The notes under the pieces were generated by a model, which had not been told where the DNA came from, made no database searches, and saw nothing but the letters and a program-made list of their open reading frames with translations. From Fodinibius sediminis (lineage in GTDB: Bacteria; Bacteroidota; Rhodothermia; Balneolales; Balneolaceae), in the NCBI RefSeq assembly GCF_900182555.1, contig NZ_FXTH01000009.1, forward strand, positions 142,748-206,747: a stretch of 64,000 bases of DNA, written 5' to 3'. Shown piece after piece: positions 18,578 through 27,878 of this stretch. The position numbers were made by a program, and so were the translations under genes. Positions within the stretch are counted from its first letter, which is position 1. Each line of letters begins with the position of its first letter.

Positions 18578-19189
18578 TTAATAGCTGTGAGCGTACTTGT
18601 AGCCCAAGAGCGTTGTAACCATGCCCCCGCCCAGCAACAGTTTCCATATCCAGGCAAGTGATGTTATTCTGAGTGCCGGGATACCCCAATAGAGTAAAAA
18701 ACAGAGCCAGAACAGTGCAATGCCTGCCAGGATGAGGATATATTTCTTCGACCGGTAGGTATAGATACCGTACATCATAGCGGATACAACGAGCGCTCCC
18801 CCCTGGTAGAGAAAGAACAACCACTTTTTAAGCACGAGGCTGTCGTAGACAAAAAAGTAGGATAGGATAATGGAAAGCGGCAATGCCGTGTATGCCAGGG
18901 GAAACTGGGCGAAGACGGGTTTGGATTCTCGAATAAATACGGCCAGCGCGCTCAAAGTGAAAGCCAGGCTGATGAGATGGCTCCATTCGATAATAAAGGT
19001 AACCACTGTGGCAACGGCGGACATTTCAACGAGGTGTCCGATTATGACGGTCACCTGCATGAAGGCAAATATGATGGCAGCGATGGTAAGTCCCAAAAAT
19101 TTAAGCCGTCCCCTGCCCCGTGCAAATTCTACCAGCTCATAGGCGGCATAACCGCTGATCAGCAAAAGCAGGATATCGATCCAGAGCAT
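18578..19189 (-). CDS. Multi-pass membrane protein of unknown function
   Basis: Not recognised. The 203-residue protein has about seven hydrophobic segments, starting with MLWIDILLLLISGYAAYELV, and short polar loops. The pattern YELVEFARGRGRLKFLG, then helices and a paired WIW near the end, resembles small seven-helix families of unknown role in Bacteroidota. It follows the 191-residue gene by 12 bases and is probably in the same transcript as nuoI. No transport signature or haem ligand set stands out. Confidence 0.7.
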   Translation of the reverse strand: MLWIDILLLLISGYAAYELVEFARGRGRLKFLGLTIAAIIFAFMQVTVIIGHLVEMSAVATVVTFIIEWSHLISLAFTLSALAVFIRESKPVFAQFPLAYTALPLSIILSYFFVYDSLVLKKWLFFLYQGGALVVSAMMYGIYTYRSKKYILILAGIALFWLCFLLYWGIPALRITSLAWIWKLLLGGGMVTTLLGYKYAHSY

Positions 19190-19201
19190 AAAAAGATAGG
19201 T

Positions 19202-19777
19202 CTAGGAAGGGTTATCTGTTGGATGTTCTCCATTGTGCTCTTGTCGCTGATGACGCTGTTTAATTTCCCTCTGGGTCTGTTTCTCCTTGCTGTACTCCAT
19301 TACCTGGCTCGCAATTTGTTTCAGCATTCTCCGGTCAAAACGAACCATCTGCTGCATAACCCGGATCAGTAAAATTTGTTTATCATTATCATAAATAACT
19401 GTCTCCCAATCAATTAATGGGATGCCTTTGATCGCATTTACAACCCCTGCCCGATGCTTGGATATCTTGCGAAGCACCTTTTGGATGTCTTCGATTTCAC
19501 CATCAAACTCAAAGCTCTCTTCAAAATGAGGAAAGTTCTTGAGGTGGGTTGGTCGTTTGCTCTTTACGGCTTCATCAAAGATGGGGCGATAGTAATCTGT
19601 CTGGGCATGATCGATAAAGAGCAGTATTTCACCGATCGAGCGTTTGCCCGGGGGAGCCTGGTTGTAGGGAACGCTGTCAATGACATATTGCAGGGCATCA
19701 GCCTCATCCTGCAAATAGGCCGCGTCCTCAATGAGCTGGTCAACCTCTTCCTGAGAAATCTCTCGGTCAGCCATCAT
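19202..19777 (-). CDS. DinB/DfsB-like four-helix protein
   Basis: The 191-residue soluble protein is predominantly helical. The stretch GKRSIGEILLFIDHAQTDYYRP, followed by later helices and DWETVIY, resembles the DinB/YfiT (DfsB) four-helix bundle, in which three His bind a metal. Here only some His residues are present, so metal binding is uncertain. The end is a charged tail (QREIKQRHQRQEHNGEH). It follows nuoI by 7 bases and precedes a membrane protein by 12, so it is co-transcribed with them. Confidence 0.6.
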   Translation of the reverse strand: MMADREISQEEVDQLIEDAAYLQDEADALQYVIDSVPYNQAPPGKRSIGEILLFIDHAQTDYYRPIFDEAVKSKRPTHLKNFPHFEESFEFDGEIEDIQKVLRKISKHRAGVVNAIKGIPLIDWETVIYDNDKQILLIRVMQQMVRFDRRMLKQIASQVMEYSKEKQTQREIKQRHQRQEHNGEHPTDNPS

Positions 19778-19784
19778 CGTTTAA

Positions 19785-20483
19785 TTACCGTACCCATGGA
19801 GATTCGGCTTCTACATTGTCATTGTGTCTTTGTTGCTCAAGCATGTCAAAAAGGGAAAGGCCGGAGTTAAATTCCCGGTCGCGGTCACGGACGGAGTGAA
19901 TGTTATTTTCTTCCTGGAAGTCCCAAAATTGACCGAATTGATGGTTTTTATAATTTCGGAGAAAATCCAGGCGTTCCTTCAAATCCTCTTTGGGCACCAG
20001 GAGCCGTTGTTTGTCATAAATGGCTTCTTCCCGGGACTCAAAAACAATATCGTAATCTTTGCTCATAACGATGGCCTCTTCGGGACAGACTTCCTCGCAA
20101 TAGCCGCAGTAGATGCAGCGAAGCATGTTAATTTCAAAGAAATCGGGATAGCGCTCCTTGGGATCATCCGCATCCTCGTTGGCCTGCATACTGATGGCCA
20201 GCGGCGGGCATGCCCGGGCACAAAGCCCGCATGCGACACAGCGCTCTTTGCCTCCGTCCTCTACCAGTACCGGACGTCCGCGAAAGATGGAAGGGGGATC
20301 CCATTTCTCTTCGGGATAGCGAAGGGTAACCTTGGGCATAAACATCTGTTTCAGCGTATACCAGAGCGCCTTGAAAATTTCAGGGAGATAAATATTTTCC
20401 CAAAAAGAGAAATCGCGTTCACGCTCAAAATTCTCGTTAAGCGTGTTTGCCCGCGGTTGTTCTAAGTTTTGTGGTGCTGCCAT
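19785..20483 (-). CDS. nuoI: NADH-quinone oxidoreductase subunit I, two [4Fe-4S] clusters
   Basis: Ferredoxin-like arm subunit of respiratory complex I. Two 4Fe-4S motifs are visible, [12 protein letters not shown] (about 102-113) and [12 protein letters not shown] (about 142-153), embedded in the NuoI-typical context (GRPVL before the first, [12 protein letters not shown] around the second). The length of 232 includes a longer acidic tail than most NuoI. No other nuo gene is in the window, so the complex is encoded elsewhere or split. It is followed by the 191-residue gene with 7 bases between. Confidence 0.9.
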   Translation of the reverse strand: MAAPQNLEQPRANTLNENFERERDFSFWENIYLPEIFKALWYTLKQMFMPKVTLRYPEEKWDPPSIFRGRPVLVEDGGKERCVACGLCARACPPLAISMQANEDADDPKERYPDFFEINMLRCIYCGYCEEVCPEEAIVMSKDYDIVFESREEAIYDKQRLLVPKEDLKERLDFLRNYKNHQFGQFWDFQEENNIHSVRDRDREFNSGLSLFDMLEQQRHNDNVEAESPWVR

Positions 20484-20574
20484 CTGTCTGCTGTAAGAAA
20501 ATAGTGGTTATTGCTCAACTAAGTATCGCTGGAAAAATAACTGATAAAATGATTCACATCAAAGGTAAAATCAT

Positions 20575-21882
20575 TTATTTCTTTTTGAATGTCATGGTTA
20601 TGGGAACCCCCTCAAAGCCGAATTCCTGCCGGATCTTATTTTCTATGAACCGACGGTAGTTGGCGGGTAATTCCTTGGGGATATTCATAAAAAACTTGAA
20701 GACCGGCGGGTTTGATTTAACCTGGGTACAATACTTAATTTTCAGAGGCACGCCTCTTCGAATGGGCAGGGGTTTTTCTTTCAGGATACGGTTTATAAAA
20801 TCATTCAAGTCAGGCGTACTAATTCTCTTTCGGCGCTCCTGGAGCACCCTGTCGGCTACGGTAATAACCTTGTGGATACGCTGGCCGCTCAGCGCAGAAA
20901 TTGAAACGATGGGCACATAATCCATCATCGGGGCCCGGCTGTAGATATATTCCTCAAACTCTTTGTGAATGTGGGTGTCTTTTTCAGGCACCAGGTCCCA
21001 CTTGTTAAGTACAATGACAATACCCTTGTTATATTTTTCTGCTTCCCGCAGTATATGCTTGTCCTGGGCTTCAAAACCCCGCATGGCATCAAGCATGAGG
21101 ATGGCAATATCGCATTCCTTGAGCGCCCGGTCTGTGCGTACAGTGCTGTAAAACTCTACATTCTCTTTGACCTTTCGCTTTTTCCGAAGTCCGGCGGTAT
21201 CAATAAGGATATAGTCCTTGTTCTCATAGGTTAGCCGGCTGTTAATGGAATCACGGGTTGTGCCTGGAATATCCGTGACGATACAGCGCTCGTTGTTTAA
21301 AAGAGCATTGATAAAACTGCTTTTACCCACATTGGGACGTCCCACAATGGCCAGTTTTGGTGTCTTGTCCTCCTCTTCCTCCTGCTCCTCGGGCAGGAGC
21401 TTGACCAGTTCATCCAGCAGATCGCCGGTTCCCCTGCCGTTAATAGCCGATATGGGGAAAAGCTGCTCAAACCCAAGGGCATAAAATTCGGTGGCATTGA
21501 GGGTTCGCTCATCATTGTCTGCTTTGTTGGGCACCAGCAGCACGGGCTTGTCCTGTTTACGCAGCAGTTCAGCCACGGCCTGGTCCAGACTGGTAATGCC
21601 GCCCTCGGCATCAACAACAAACAGGATAACATCCGATTCCTCCAGTGCGATGTGCACCTGCTCCCGGACCCCAGCCACGAGCACATCACTCTCATCCGGA
21701 AGGTACCCCCCCGTATCAATAACATTGAATCTCCGCCCGTTCCAGAATGATTCTCCGTAATGGCGATCGCGGGTAACACCGTACTGATCGTCCACAATAG
21801 CCTTGCGACTGCCAATGAGACGATTGAAAATAGTAGATTTACCGACATTGGGTCGGCCTACAATTGAAACTACCGGAAGCAT
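20575..21882 (-). CDS. der: GTPase Der (EngA), ribosome assembly
   Basis: Essential double-GTPase needed for 50S subunit maturation. Two G domains are seen, each with GRPNVGKS (first at 9-16, second near 181). They carry DTGG and DTAG switches and NKAD and NKWD specificity motifs, followed by the KH-like C-terminal domain with the PLKIKYCTQ block. The 435-residue length fits. It starts at 21882 and is divergent from a small membrane protein gene. About 90 bases separate it from nuoI downstream. Confidence 0.97.
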   Translation of the reverse strand: MLPVVSIVGRPNVGKSTIFNRLIGSRKAIVDDQYGVTRDRHYGESFWNGRRFNVIDTGGYLPDESDVLVAGVREQVHIALEESDVILFVVDAEGGITSLDQAVAELLRKQDKPVLLVPNKADNDERTLNATEFYALGFEQLFPISAINGRGTGDLLDELVKLLPEEQEEEEDKTPKLAIVGRPNVGKSSFINALLNNERCIVTDIPGTTRDSINSRLTYENKDYILIDTAGLRKKRKVKENVEFYSTVRTDRALKECDIAILMLDAMRGFEAQDKHILREAEKYNKGIVIVLNKWDLVPEKDTHIHKEFEEYIYSRAPMMDYVPIVSISALSGQRIHKVITVADRVLQERRKRISTPDLNDFINRILKEKPLPIRRGVPLKIKYCTQVKSNPPVFKFFMNIPKELPANYRRFIENKIRQEFGFEGVPITMTFKKK

Positions 21883-21968
21883 CTGGAATTTATTCTTAAT
21901 TTATCTGATATTGTTAAGGTAACCGGAGAAAATAATGAATTAACTGGTCAAAGTAGAGAACAAACTCT

Positions 21969-22208
21969 ATGCTTCAAACCTTTTACAATAGCTTTGGTTT
22001 TATAGGATCAATTTCGATCTCGTTCCTGATATTTTTACTCTTTATATTTTGGCTGGCCGGAGTTGCCGGCATATCACAGCTGAAAGACGGCAAAGCCAAA
22101 AATGTAAAACTGTTTTTCTCCATTTTCTTCCCCCCTTATCCCATTGTATGGCTGTTCTGGGATATGCAAACCCAAAGCAGACTTATGAAGGAAGAAAGTG
22201 TTGATTGA
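21969..22208 (+). CDS. Small membrane protein of unknown function
   Basis: Not recognised. The 79-residue protein has one strong transmembrane helix at about 12-35, then a basic loop (QLKDGKAKNVK), a second hydrophobic stretch with FFSIFFPPYPIVWLFW, and a polar tail. It lies divergent to der with 86 bases between. It precedes the tdk gene but is separated from it by 240 bases. Confidence 0.6.
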   Translation: MLQTFYNSFGFIGSISISFLIFLLFIFWLAGVAGISQLKDGKAKNVKLFFSIFFPPYPIVWLFWDMQTQSRLMKEESVD

Positions 22209-22345
22209 ATAGCTTTTTCCCATCTTCCGGTTATCCTGCCCTTCCTCTAACGCACAGATCAGGCCAATTCACTCTTTTTATTTTTCGTCTTACAAAGATA
22301 TATTTCACCGACTATGAAAGAACGATTAACTTAGGCCTCGGCGCT

Positions 22346-22411
22346 GTGCATGTCTCCGGCTGCGACTGGCGCCCTCCCCCGGAGTGCAGGACGCCGGCAG
22401 CCATAATGCAC
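22346..22411 (+). promoter_or_regulatory. GC-rich multi-arm inverted repeat upstream of tdk
   Basis: This stretch can fold into nested arms: GTGCAT (22346-22351) with ATGCAC (22406-22411), GGCTGC (22358-22363) with GCAGCC (22397-22402), GGCG (22368-22371) with CGCC (22392-22395), and a CTCC/GGAG hairpin (22374-22384). It is far richer in GC than the flanking sequence and ends 37 bases before the tdk start. It could be a structured leader of the tdk-nupC transcript or a dispersed repeat. No known riboswitch core is recognised. Confidence 0.4.
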
Positions 22412-22448
22412 GCTTAACAGACATATCCAGAATCTTTATCCCTGATTT

Positions 22449-23078
22449 ATGCTAAACGAACCGTCATTTGTTCCCGATCATATTGGATGGATTGAAGTCA
22501 TCTGCGGAGGGATGTTCAGTGGCAAAACGGAAGAGCTGATTCGCAGAGCCAAGCGGGCTCATATTGCCGGACAGAAAGTTGTGGTTGTCAAGCCCAAGAT
22601 GGATGATCGTTACAGTGACGACAATGTCGTATCACACAATGAGAATGCCCTCCCCGGGCTGGTGGTTGATACGGCCGACCAGATGGTATTGCTGACCAGC
22701 GATGCGCAGGTGGTTTGTATTGATGAGGCCCAGTTTTTTGACAGTCAGCTGATCAATGTAGCCAATACTCTGGCCAATGACGGAAAGCGAATTATTATTG
22801 CCGGTCTGGATATGGATTTTGAAGGCCGCCCCTTTGAGCCGATGCCCCAGCTTCTGGCCATTGCAGAATATGTAACCAAACTCCATGCCATCTGTACAGA
22901 AAGTGGAGCCATGGCCCATTATTCCCAGCGTGTGGTAGATCATAAAGATCGCATGCTGGTAGGCGAAGCCGACGCATATGAACCCAGAGCCCGCCACTGC
23001 TTCCGTCCCCCCGTCGACGAACGAAGAGGAAAGCCGGTTACTCCCATAACCAGGCAAAATCCCAATAACGAATCATAG
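22449..23078 (+). CDS. tdk: Thymidine kinase, type II
   Basis: Phosphorylates thymidine for nucleotide salvage. It has the P-loop GMFSGKT (21-27) and Walker B with the catalytic Glu in DEAQFF (92-97), and a C-terminal lasso region. In E. coli-type enzymes four Cys hold a zinc. Here the first pair reads CTESG and the last ARHC, so only two of the four Cys remain and the zinc site is incomplete. The length of 209 is normal. A nucleoside transporter gene starts 12 bases after its stop, so uptake and salvage are coupled. Confidence 0.95.
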   Translation: MLNEPSFVPDHIGWIEVICGGMFSGKTEELIRRAKRAHIAGQKVVVVKPKMDDRYSDDNVVSHNENALPGLVVDTADQMVLLTSDAQVVCIDEAQFFDSQLINVANTLANDGKRIIIAGLDMDFEGRPFEPMPQLLAIAEYVTKLHAICTESGAMAHYSQRVVDHKDRMLVGEADAYEPRARHCFRPPVDERRGKPVTPITRQNPNNES

Positions 23079-23090
23079 AAGACCCCTATA

Positions 23091-24425
23091 ATGATTGATA
23101 TTCTCCGCGGGATCATCGGAATGACGGCTATCGTCGGTATCGCTTATGCATTCAGCCAGAATAGGAGCAGGATCAACTGGCGGCTGGTGGGCACCGGTCT
23201 GGGCATTCAGTTTATACTGGCTGTTTTTATCTTGAAGGGACGGGATATGGCTGAATACTGGACACCGCTGGGCTGGCCCAAAGATTTCTTCAGCTGGATT
23301 TCCTCTTTTTTCGTGATTGTTCTCGACTTCACCACGGAAGGAGCCACGTTTATTTTCGGTGACCTGGCCCTGAGTCCCGGCATGGAAGACAGCATGGGCA
23401 ATTTCTTTGCTTTCCAGGTCCTGCCCACCATCATCTTCTTTGCCTCTCTTACGGCTATTCTCTATCACTACGGCATTCTGCAGCGACTGGTACAGTATAT
23501 GGCCCGGGGCATGCAAAAGCTGATGGGAACCTCCGGGGCAGAATCTCTCTCGGTCATTTCTAATATTTTTGTCGGCCAAACAGAAGCCCCCCTTGTTGTG
23601 GAACCCTATATTAAAAAAATGACCAAATCGGAACTCCTTGCAGTCATGACGGGGGGCATGGCAACCATTGCCGGCGGGGTCATGGCCGCCTATGTGCAGA
23701 TGCTTGGCAATTCCTATGCCCAGGCCCAGGGGGTCTCGCTTGATATCGGACGGTTGATGTTTGCAGAACAGCTTCTGGGAGCCAGTCTCATGGCGGCTCC
23801 TGCTGCACTTGTCATCGCCAAAATTCTATACCCGGAGGTGAGCAAACCGGTAACCAAGGGGGATGTTCAGATCGATATTGAACAGCCTGATGCCAATGGT
23901 ATTGACGCGGCGGCCAGCGGGGCGGCTACAGGGCTAAAATTAGCTGCTAATGTTGGCGCTATGCTATTGGCTTTCATTGCGTTGCTGGCAATGGGGAACT
24001 ATTTTTTGGAAAATTTTGGAACGATGACCGGGATCAATGAGCTCATTCCCGGTGGGAGCCTTCGCATTGAAACACTGCTGGGATGGATTTTGGCCCCCGT
24101 TGCTTTTCTTGTGGGAGTTCCGTGGGAGGATGCCATTCATATGGGATCTCTCATTGGAACAAAGGTGGTGCTTAACGAGTTTGTAGCATATCTTCAGCTT
24201 TCTGACATGGTGGGGAATGCGACCCTGAATCCCAAAACCGTAACCATGGCTACTTTTGCCCTGTGCGGCTTCGCCAATTTTTCATCTATTGCCATACAGA
24301 TTGGCGGTATTGGGGGATTGGCTCCCAGCCGCAAATCTGAACTGGCCCAATTTGGGCTCAAAGCTGTTCTGGCGGGCACCCTGGCCAATTTGATGACTGC
24401 AACTATTGCAGGAATGTTATTTTAG
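23091..24425 (+). CDS. Concentrative nucleoside transporter, NupC/CNT family
   Basis: Inner-membrane nucleoside symporter with ion coupling, 444 residues and about ten membrane segments. Family blocks are visible: GQTEAPLVVEPYI (nucleoside/Na+ site), MTGGMATIAGGVMAAYV, GTKVVLNEFVAYLQL and CGFANFSSIAIQIGGIGG. It follows tdk by 12 bases, so imported thymidine can be phosphorylated at once. A short gap (about 23 bases) leads to the parvulin-like lipoprotein gene. Confidence 0.95.
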   Translation: MIDILRGIIGMTAIVGIAYAFSQNRSRINWRLVGTGLGIQFILAVFILKGRDMAEYWTPLGWPKDFFSWISSFFVIVLDFTTEGATFIFGDLALSPGMEDSMGNFFAFQVLPTIIFFASLTAILYHYGILQRLVQYMARGMQKLMGTSGAESLSVISNIFVGQTEAPLVVEPYIKKMTKSELLAVMTGGMATIAGGVMAAYVQMLGNSYAQAQGVSLDIGRLMFAEQLLGASLMAAPAALVIAKILYPEVSKPVTKGDVQIDIEQPDANGIDAAASGAATGLKLAANVGAMLLAFIALLAMGNYFLENFGTMTGINELIPGGSLRIETLLGWILAPVAFLVGVPWEDAIHMGSLIGTKVVLNEFVAYLQLSDMVGNATLNPKTVTMATFALCGFANFSSIAIQIGGIGGLAPSRKSELAQFGLKAVLAGTLANLMTATIAGMLF

Positions 24426-24448
24426 ATGACAAAACAGATATCCTTTTC

Positions 24449-25357
24449 ATGAAACCTATTACCTGGCTGGCCCTTCTGTTCCTTCTTCCGCTCGGCTGCA
24501 CGCAGATGCAGCCTGAGGAAAACCCCAACCGTATTGCCCGGGTAGGCAGCACCTATCTAACACTCGACCAGGCTAAAAAAGCAATTCCTTCATTTATGTA
24601 CGGGCCGGATAGTACGGCGGCCATTGAACAGTATCGCACGCAATGGATACAACAGCAATTGGTGCTGCAGGAGGCAAACAAGCTGAAGCTTGAAGAGCAG
24701 GAGGAAGTCCAGGAGAAATTGCGTCAGGCCCGGCGTGAGGTTTTGAAAGAGGCTCTCCGCTCGCATGTGATTACAAGCCAGGTCGACTCCGTGGTATCCG
24801 ACCAGGAAGCCATAGACTTTTATGAGGCAAATAAAGAGGATTTCGCACTGAGTGAAGCCTATGTGCGGTTCCGTCACCTCGCTGTCGAGGGCATTGAAGA
24901 CGCCCGCGCGGCCAAGCAGAGTCTCCGGGATGGAACAGCCTGGGATACGGTGGCGACAACCTATGCTCAAGATCCGGAGGAGGCCATACGCCGGGCCCGC
25001 CGGTTTCAACCTGTTTCGCGGGCCCTGTCGGAAATTGAAATTATGAATCGCTATCTCCAGATCATCGGTGAAGGAGAAGTCTCCGCTATTCAGCGGGTTA
25101 ATGGCCTGTATCACTTTGTACAGCTTACAGAAAAAAAGGAAGCGGGCGAATATGCAGACCTGGACTGGATCATGGAGGAAGTTAAAAACTGGATTATTCT
25201 CGACAAAAGGAAGCGAAAATTCAATTCCTACCTAAAGAATCTTTATCTTAGGGCCGAGTCGAATAATGAAATAGAAGTTTTTAACGTTTTACCTGCGAAG
25301 TCTAATTCTAAACATACCCCTATAGATACCCTTGAAAGTACCTCAACTGATGAATAA
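24449..25357 (+). CDS. SurA/PrsA-like lipoprotein with degenerate parvulin region
   Basis: Lipoprotein (lipobox LPLGC, Cys17) of 302 residues. After a helical chaperone-like N region (about 40-120, with YRTQWIQQQLVLQEANKLKL, as in SurA-type proteins), the region 130-240 is shaped like a PPIC/parvulin domain, but the classical active-site blocks are absent. It probably acts as a chaperone without isomerase activity. It overlaps the start of the next gene, a true SurA-like protein, by 8 bases, so the pair works in the same compartment, presumably in outer-membrane protein folding. Confidence 0.7.
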   Translation: MKPITWLALLFLLPLGCTQMQPEENPNRIARVGSTYLTLDQAKKAIPSFMYGPDSTAAIEQYRTQWIQQQLVLQEANKLKLEEQEEVQEKLRQARREVLKEALRSHVITSQVDSVVSDQEAIDFYEANKEDFALSEAYVRFRHLAVEGIEDARAAKQSLRDGTAWDTVATTYAQDPEEAIRRARRFQPVSRALSEIEIMNRYLQIIGEGEVSAIQRVNGLYHFVQLTEKKEAGEYADLDWIMEEVKNWIILDKRKRKFNSYLKNLYLRAESNNEIEVFNVLPAKSNSKHTPIDTLESTSTDE

Positions 25358-26735
25358 GATTTATTTAACGTTTCTTTCAGCATTTATTCTCCTGTTCATG
25401 CCCGACTGGAGTCAGGCACAGGAAGCACAAAATGAATCCATTGACCAAATCGTAGCCGTTGTCAATGATCATATTATCCTGAAATCAGAAGTGGACCAGC
25501 AGGTGCAGCAGTATATGCTGCAGATGCAGCAACAACAGAATCAACGCATCCCTTTTGGCGAGGATATGTGGTATGCCGTATTGCAGAATATTGTGGATCG
25601 CAATATCATGCTGGATCAGGCCAAACGGGATTCTGTCGAAATATCCAACCAGCAGGTTGACCAGCAGATCAACCAGCGTATCCAGCAGACTATTCAGCAA
25701 GTGGGTAGCGAGCAGGCACTTGAACAGCAAATGGGAAAAAGTATTGTACAGATTCGTGCCGATTTGCGTGAAAACTATCGCGAGCAGATGATCGTTCAGC
25801 GCCTGCAGCAACAGAAACGTAACGAAATTCAAATCACACGTCCCGAGGTCAAAGCCTACTTTGAAAATATTCCGCAGGATTCTCTGCCTACAATTCCAGA
25901 ACAGGTAAGTCTCTCGCAGATTGTCATTACCCCTCCCCCGCTTGAAGATGCCCGCCAGCAGGCCCTTGAACGGGCCCGGCAGCTCCGTGATTCACTGATC
26001 AATCATGGCAAAACCATTGAAGAACTGGCCAGGAAATACAGCGACGGTCCCTCTGCATCGGATGGCGGTAAACTGCCGCTTATGTCGCTCGATGAGCTCG
26101 TATCCGAGTATTCGGCAGCGGCCTCGGCCCTGGCGCCCGGCGAGATATCCAAGGTAGTGGAATCCTCTTTTGGTTTTCATGTCATTCGCCTGAACAAGCG
26201 GGTTGGTGATCAGATTGACACCAATCATATTTTAATTACAATTGATGAGGAAAGCTATGACGACCAGGCGGCCATAAACCGCTTGAAAGCGCTCAAAGAT
26301 TCCATTCAAACCAATGAAGATGTGAGTTTTGCCGATGTTGCACGCGAGCATTCGGAAGATCCCAATACTGCTCCGCTCGGTGGACGTCTGCTGAATCCAC
26401 AAACCGGAGAGCGGCTGCTGGCCCTCGAACAGCTGGATCCTGCCCTCTACCGTATTGTTCTTCTTCTGGAAAACGAGGGGGATATTTCCGAACCCCGTTC
26501 CTTTCAGCTGGGGCAAAACAACAATTCCAAACGCGCCTTTCGCATTGTACGGCTGAACAAGCATGTTGAAGAGCATGTGGCCAATTTTGAACAGGATTAC
26601 AATCGTATTAAGGCGGTTGCCCTGCAGCAGAAACAACAACGGATGATTGAATCCTGGATTGCCGATCTGAGGGATGAAATGTACGTTGAGTATAAAATTC
26701 ACATCCCCGAGAATTACCGGAATATGAACCTCTAA
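25350..26735 (+). CDS. SurA-like periplasmic peptidyl-prolyl cis-trans isomerase
   Basis: Periplasmic chaperone for outer-membrane proteins. From 25350 (MNKIYLTFLSAF) it has a signal peptide ending SQAQ. A SurA_N domain follows (about 25-165, with IVAVVNDHIILKSEVDQQ and YREQMIVQRL), then two parvulin domains. The first has ARKYSDGPSASDGGKLPLM and GFHVIRL; the second has AREHSEDPNTAPLGGRL. The 25332 ATG is further inside the previous gene and less likely. It overlaps the preceding lipoprotein gene by 8 bases. The Gln-rich N region is unusual but fits a helical chaperone. Confidence 0.9.
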   Translation: MNKIYLTFLSAFILLFMPDWSQAQEAQNESIDQIVAVVNDHIILKSEVDQQVQQYMLQMQQQQNQRIPFGEDMWYAVLQNIVDRNIMLDQAKRDSVEISNQQVDQQINQRIQQTIQQVGSEQALEQQMGKSIVQIRADLRENYREQMIVQRLQQQKRNEIQITRPEVKAYFENIPQDSLPTIPEQVSLSQIVITPPPLEDARQQALERARQLRDSLINHGKTIEELARKYSDGPSASDGGKLPLMSLDELVSEYSAAASALAPGEISKVVESSFGFHVIRLNKRVGDQIDTNHILITIDEESYDDQAAINRLKALKDSIQTNEDVSFADVAREHSEDPNTAPLGGRLLNPQTGERLLALEQLDPALYRIVLLLENEGDISEPRSFQLGQNNNSKRAFRIVRLNKHVEEHVANFEQDYNRIKAVALQQKQQRMIESWIADLRDEMYVEYKIHIPENYRNMNL

Positions 26736-26845
26736 CACTTCCTTTCCGTTCTTATCGAGACTACCTGTACAGGGTATTCATGGGGCCGGTGATGTTGATT
26801 TAATTTCTTCTCAGCACAAGCGGTAAGGTTCAATGCTGGAATACG

Positions 26846-27871
26846 TTATGTCCGAACAGCAGACTCCAGAAGGGTGATGCTGCCTTCCCCGGCATTCAGT
26901 TCTGCGCTGATGCCGACAGGCAGTGTGCCCATATGATCAATGTGTCCGAACAGCGCCCCTGAAAAAGCGGGAATTTGCAGCGGTTTGATATGTTGATCCA
27001 GTATTTCGCGGAGTGTAAAGCCATGCTCGTCGGAAATATCACAAGCCGTACACTGACCAAATACAAGAGCCGATATCCTATCAAGGATACCGCTTAACTT
27101 CAGCTGGGTTAACATCCGATCAATCCGGTAAACATCCTCACCCACATCTTCCAGAAACAGGATACTTCCCTCCCATTCTGGCAGATAATCGGATCCGATC
27201 ATTGCGGTAAGCACGCTCAGATTGCCTCCTAAAAGGCGCCCCCTTGCCTGGCCAGGGCGTATGATATTCAACCGATCATACTCCTTGCTGACGTGCAATG
27301 AGCGGCGCCTGAGCGTAGTCAGGGCTGACGACCCCAGCAGCTTGTGAAAGTGACGCTTGGTGAAGGTGGTCCATACCACCTTGGCTACGGGGCCATGGAA
27401 AGTAGTAAGTCCGGTTTTGGCTTGTATAGCCAGAAGGAGCGAAGTTATGTCGCTAAATCCCACCAGTATTTTGGGATGCTTTTGAATGAGTTCATAATTA
27501 ATGAGATCCAGAATGCGGTTGCATCCCCACCCTCCCCGGAACGGCATGACAGCATCGACCGAGGGATCGGCAAACATCGCATTCAGATCTGCAGCCCGCT
27601 GCTCATCAGTCCCCGCCAAATAGCCGTATTTCCGGCGGGCGTTGGCCCCCTCTTTGGTCTTGTATCCCAGCTGCTGAATGCGTTCCACAATCTTGTCATA
27701 GTCCGTATCGTCCCCAATGATACCAGCGGGACTTATCAGACCGATGGTATCTCCCCTCGACAAGGCTTTGGGCTTAATCACCCCTTTCCCGTCAACCATG
27801 GCTGCTTTATAGTTAAAAAAGGGGGCCATCCCTCCAATCCCGATGAGCTGTAGAAACGTTTCCCGATTCAT
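26846..27871 (-). CDS. LD-carboxypeptidase, peptidase S66 family
   Basis: Cleaves the L,D-bond of tetrapeptide stems in murein recycling, or related peptides (MccF branch). Blocks seen are ISPAG near the start, MPFRGGWGCNRILDLI, the nucleophile Ser in GFSDITSLLL, GRLLGGNLSVL, the Glu of LFLEDVGED and the His in FGHIDHM, which complete the Ser-Glu-His triad. I prefer the start at 27871 (MNRETFLQLIG), just after the nadD stop; an upstream ATG at 27964 lies within nadD. The hydrophobic first 25 residues could be an export signal. Confidence 0.88.
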   Translation of the reverse strand: MNRETFLQLIGIGGMAPFFNYKAAMVDGKGVIKPKALSRGDTIGLISPAGIIGDDTDYDKIVERIQQLGYKTKEGANARRKYGYLAGTDEQRAADLNAMFADPSVDAVMPFRGGWGCNRILDLINYELIQKHPKILVGFSDITSLLLAIQAKTGLTTFHGPVAKVVWTTFTKRHFHKLLGSSALTTLRRRSLHVSKEYDRLNIIRPGQARGRLLGGNLSVLTAMIGSDYLPEWEGSILFLEDVGEDVYRIDRMLTQLKLSGILDRISALVFGQCTACDISDEHGFTLREILDQHIKPLQIPAFSGALFGHIDHMGTLPVGISAELNAGEGSITLLESAVRT

Positions 27872-27878
27872 TAGGCAT

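Noticed and set aside
22205..22417. Plus-strand 70-residue frame before tdk
   Set aside because: Runs through the inverted-repeat element and has no coding look; the structured element explains the sequence better.
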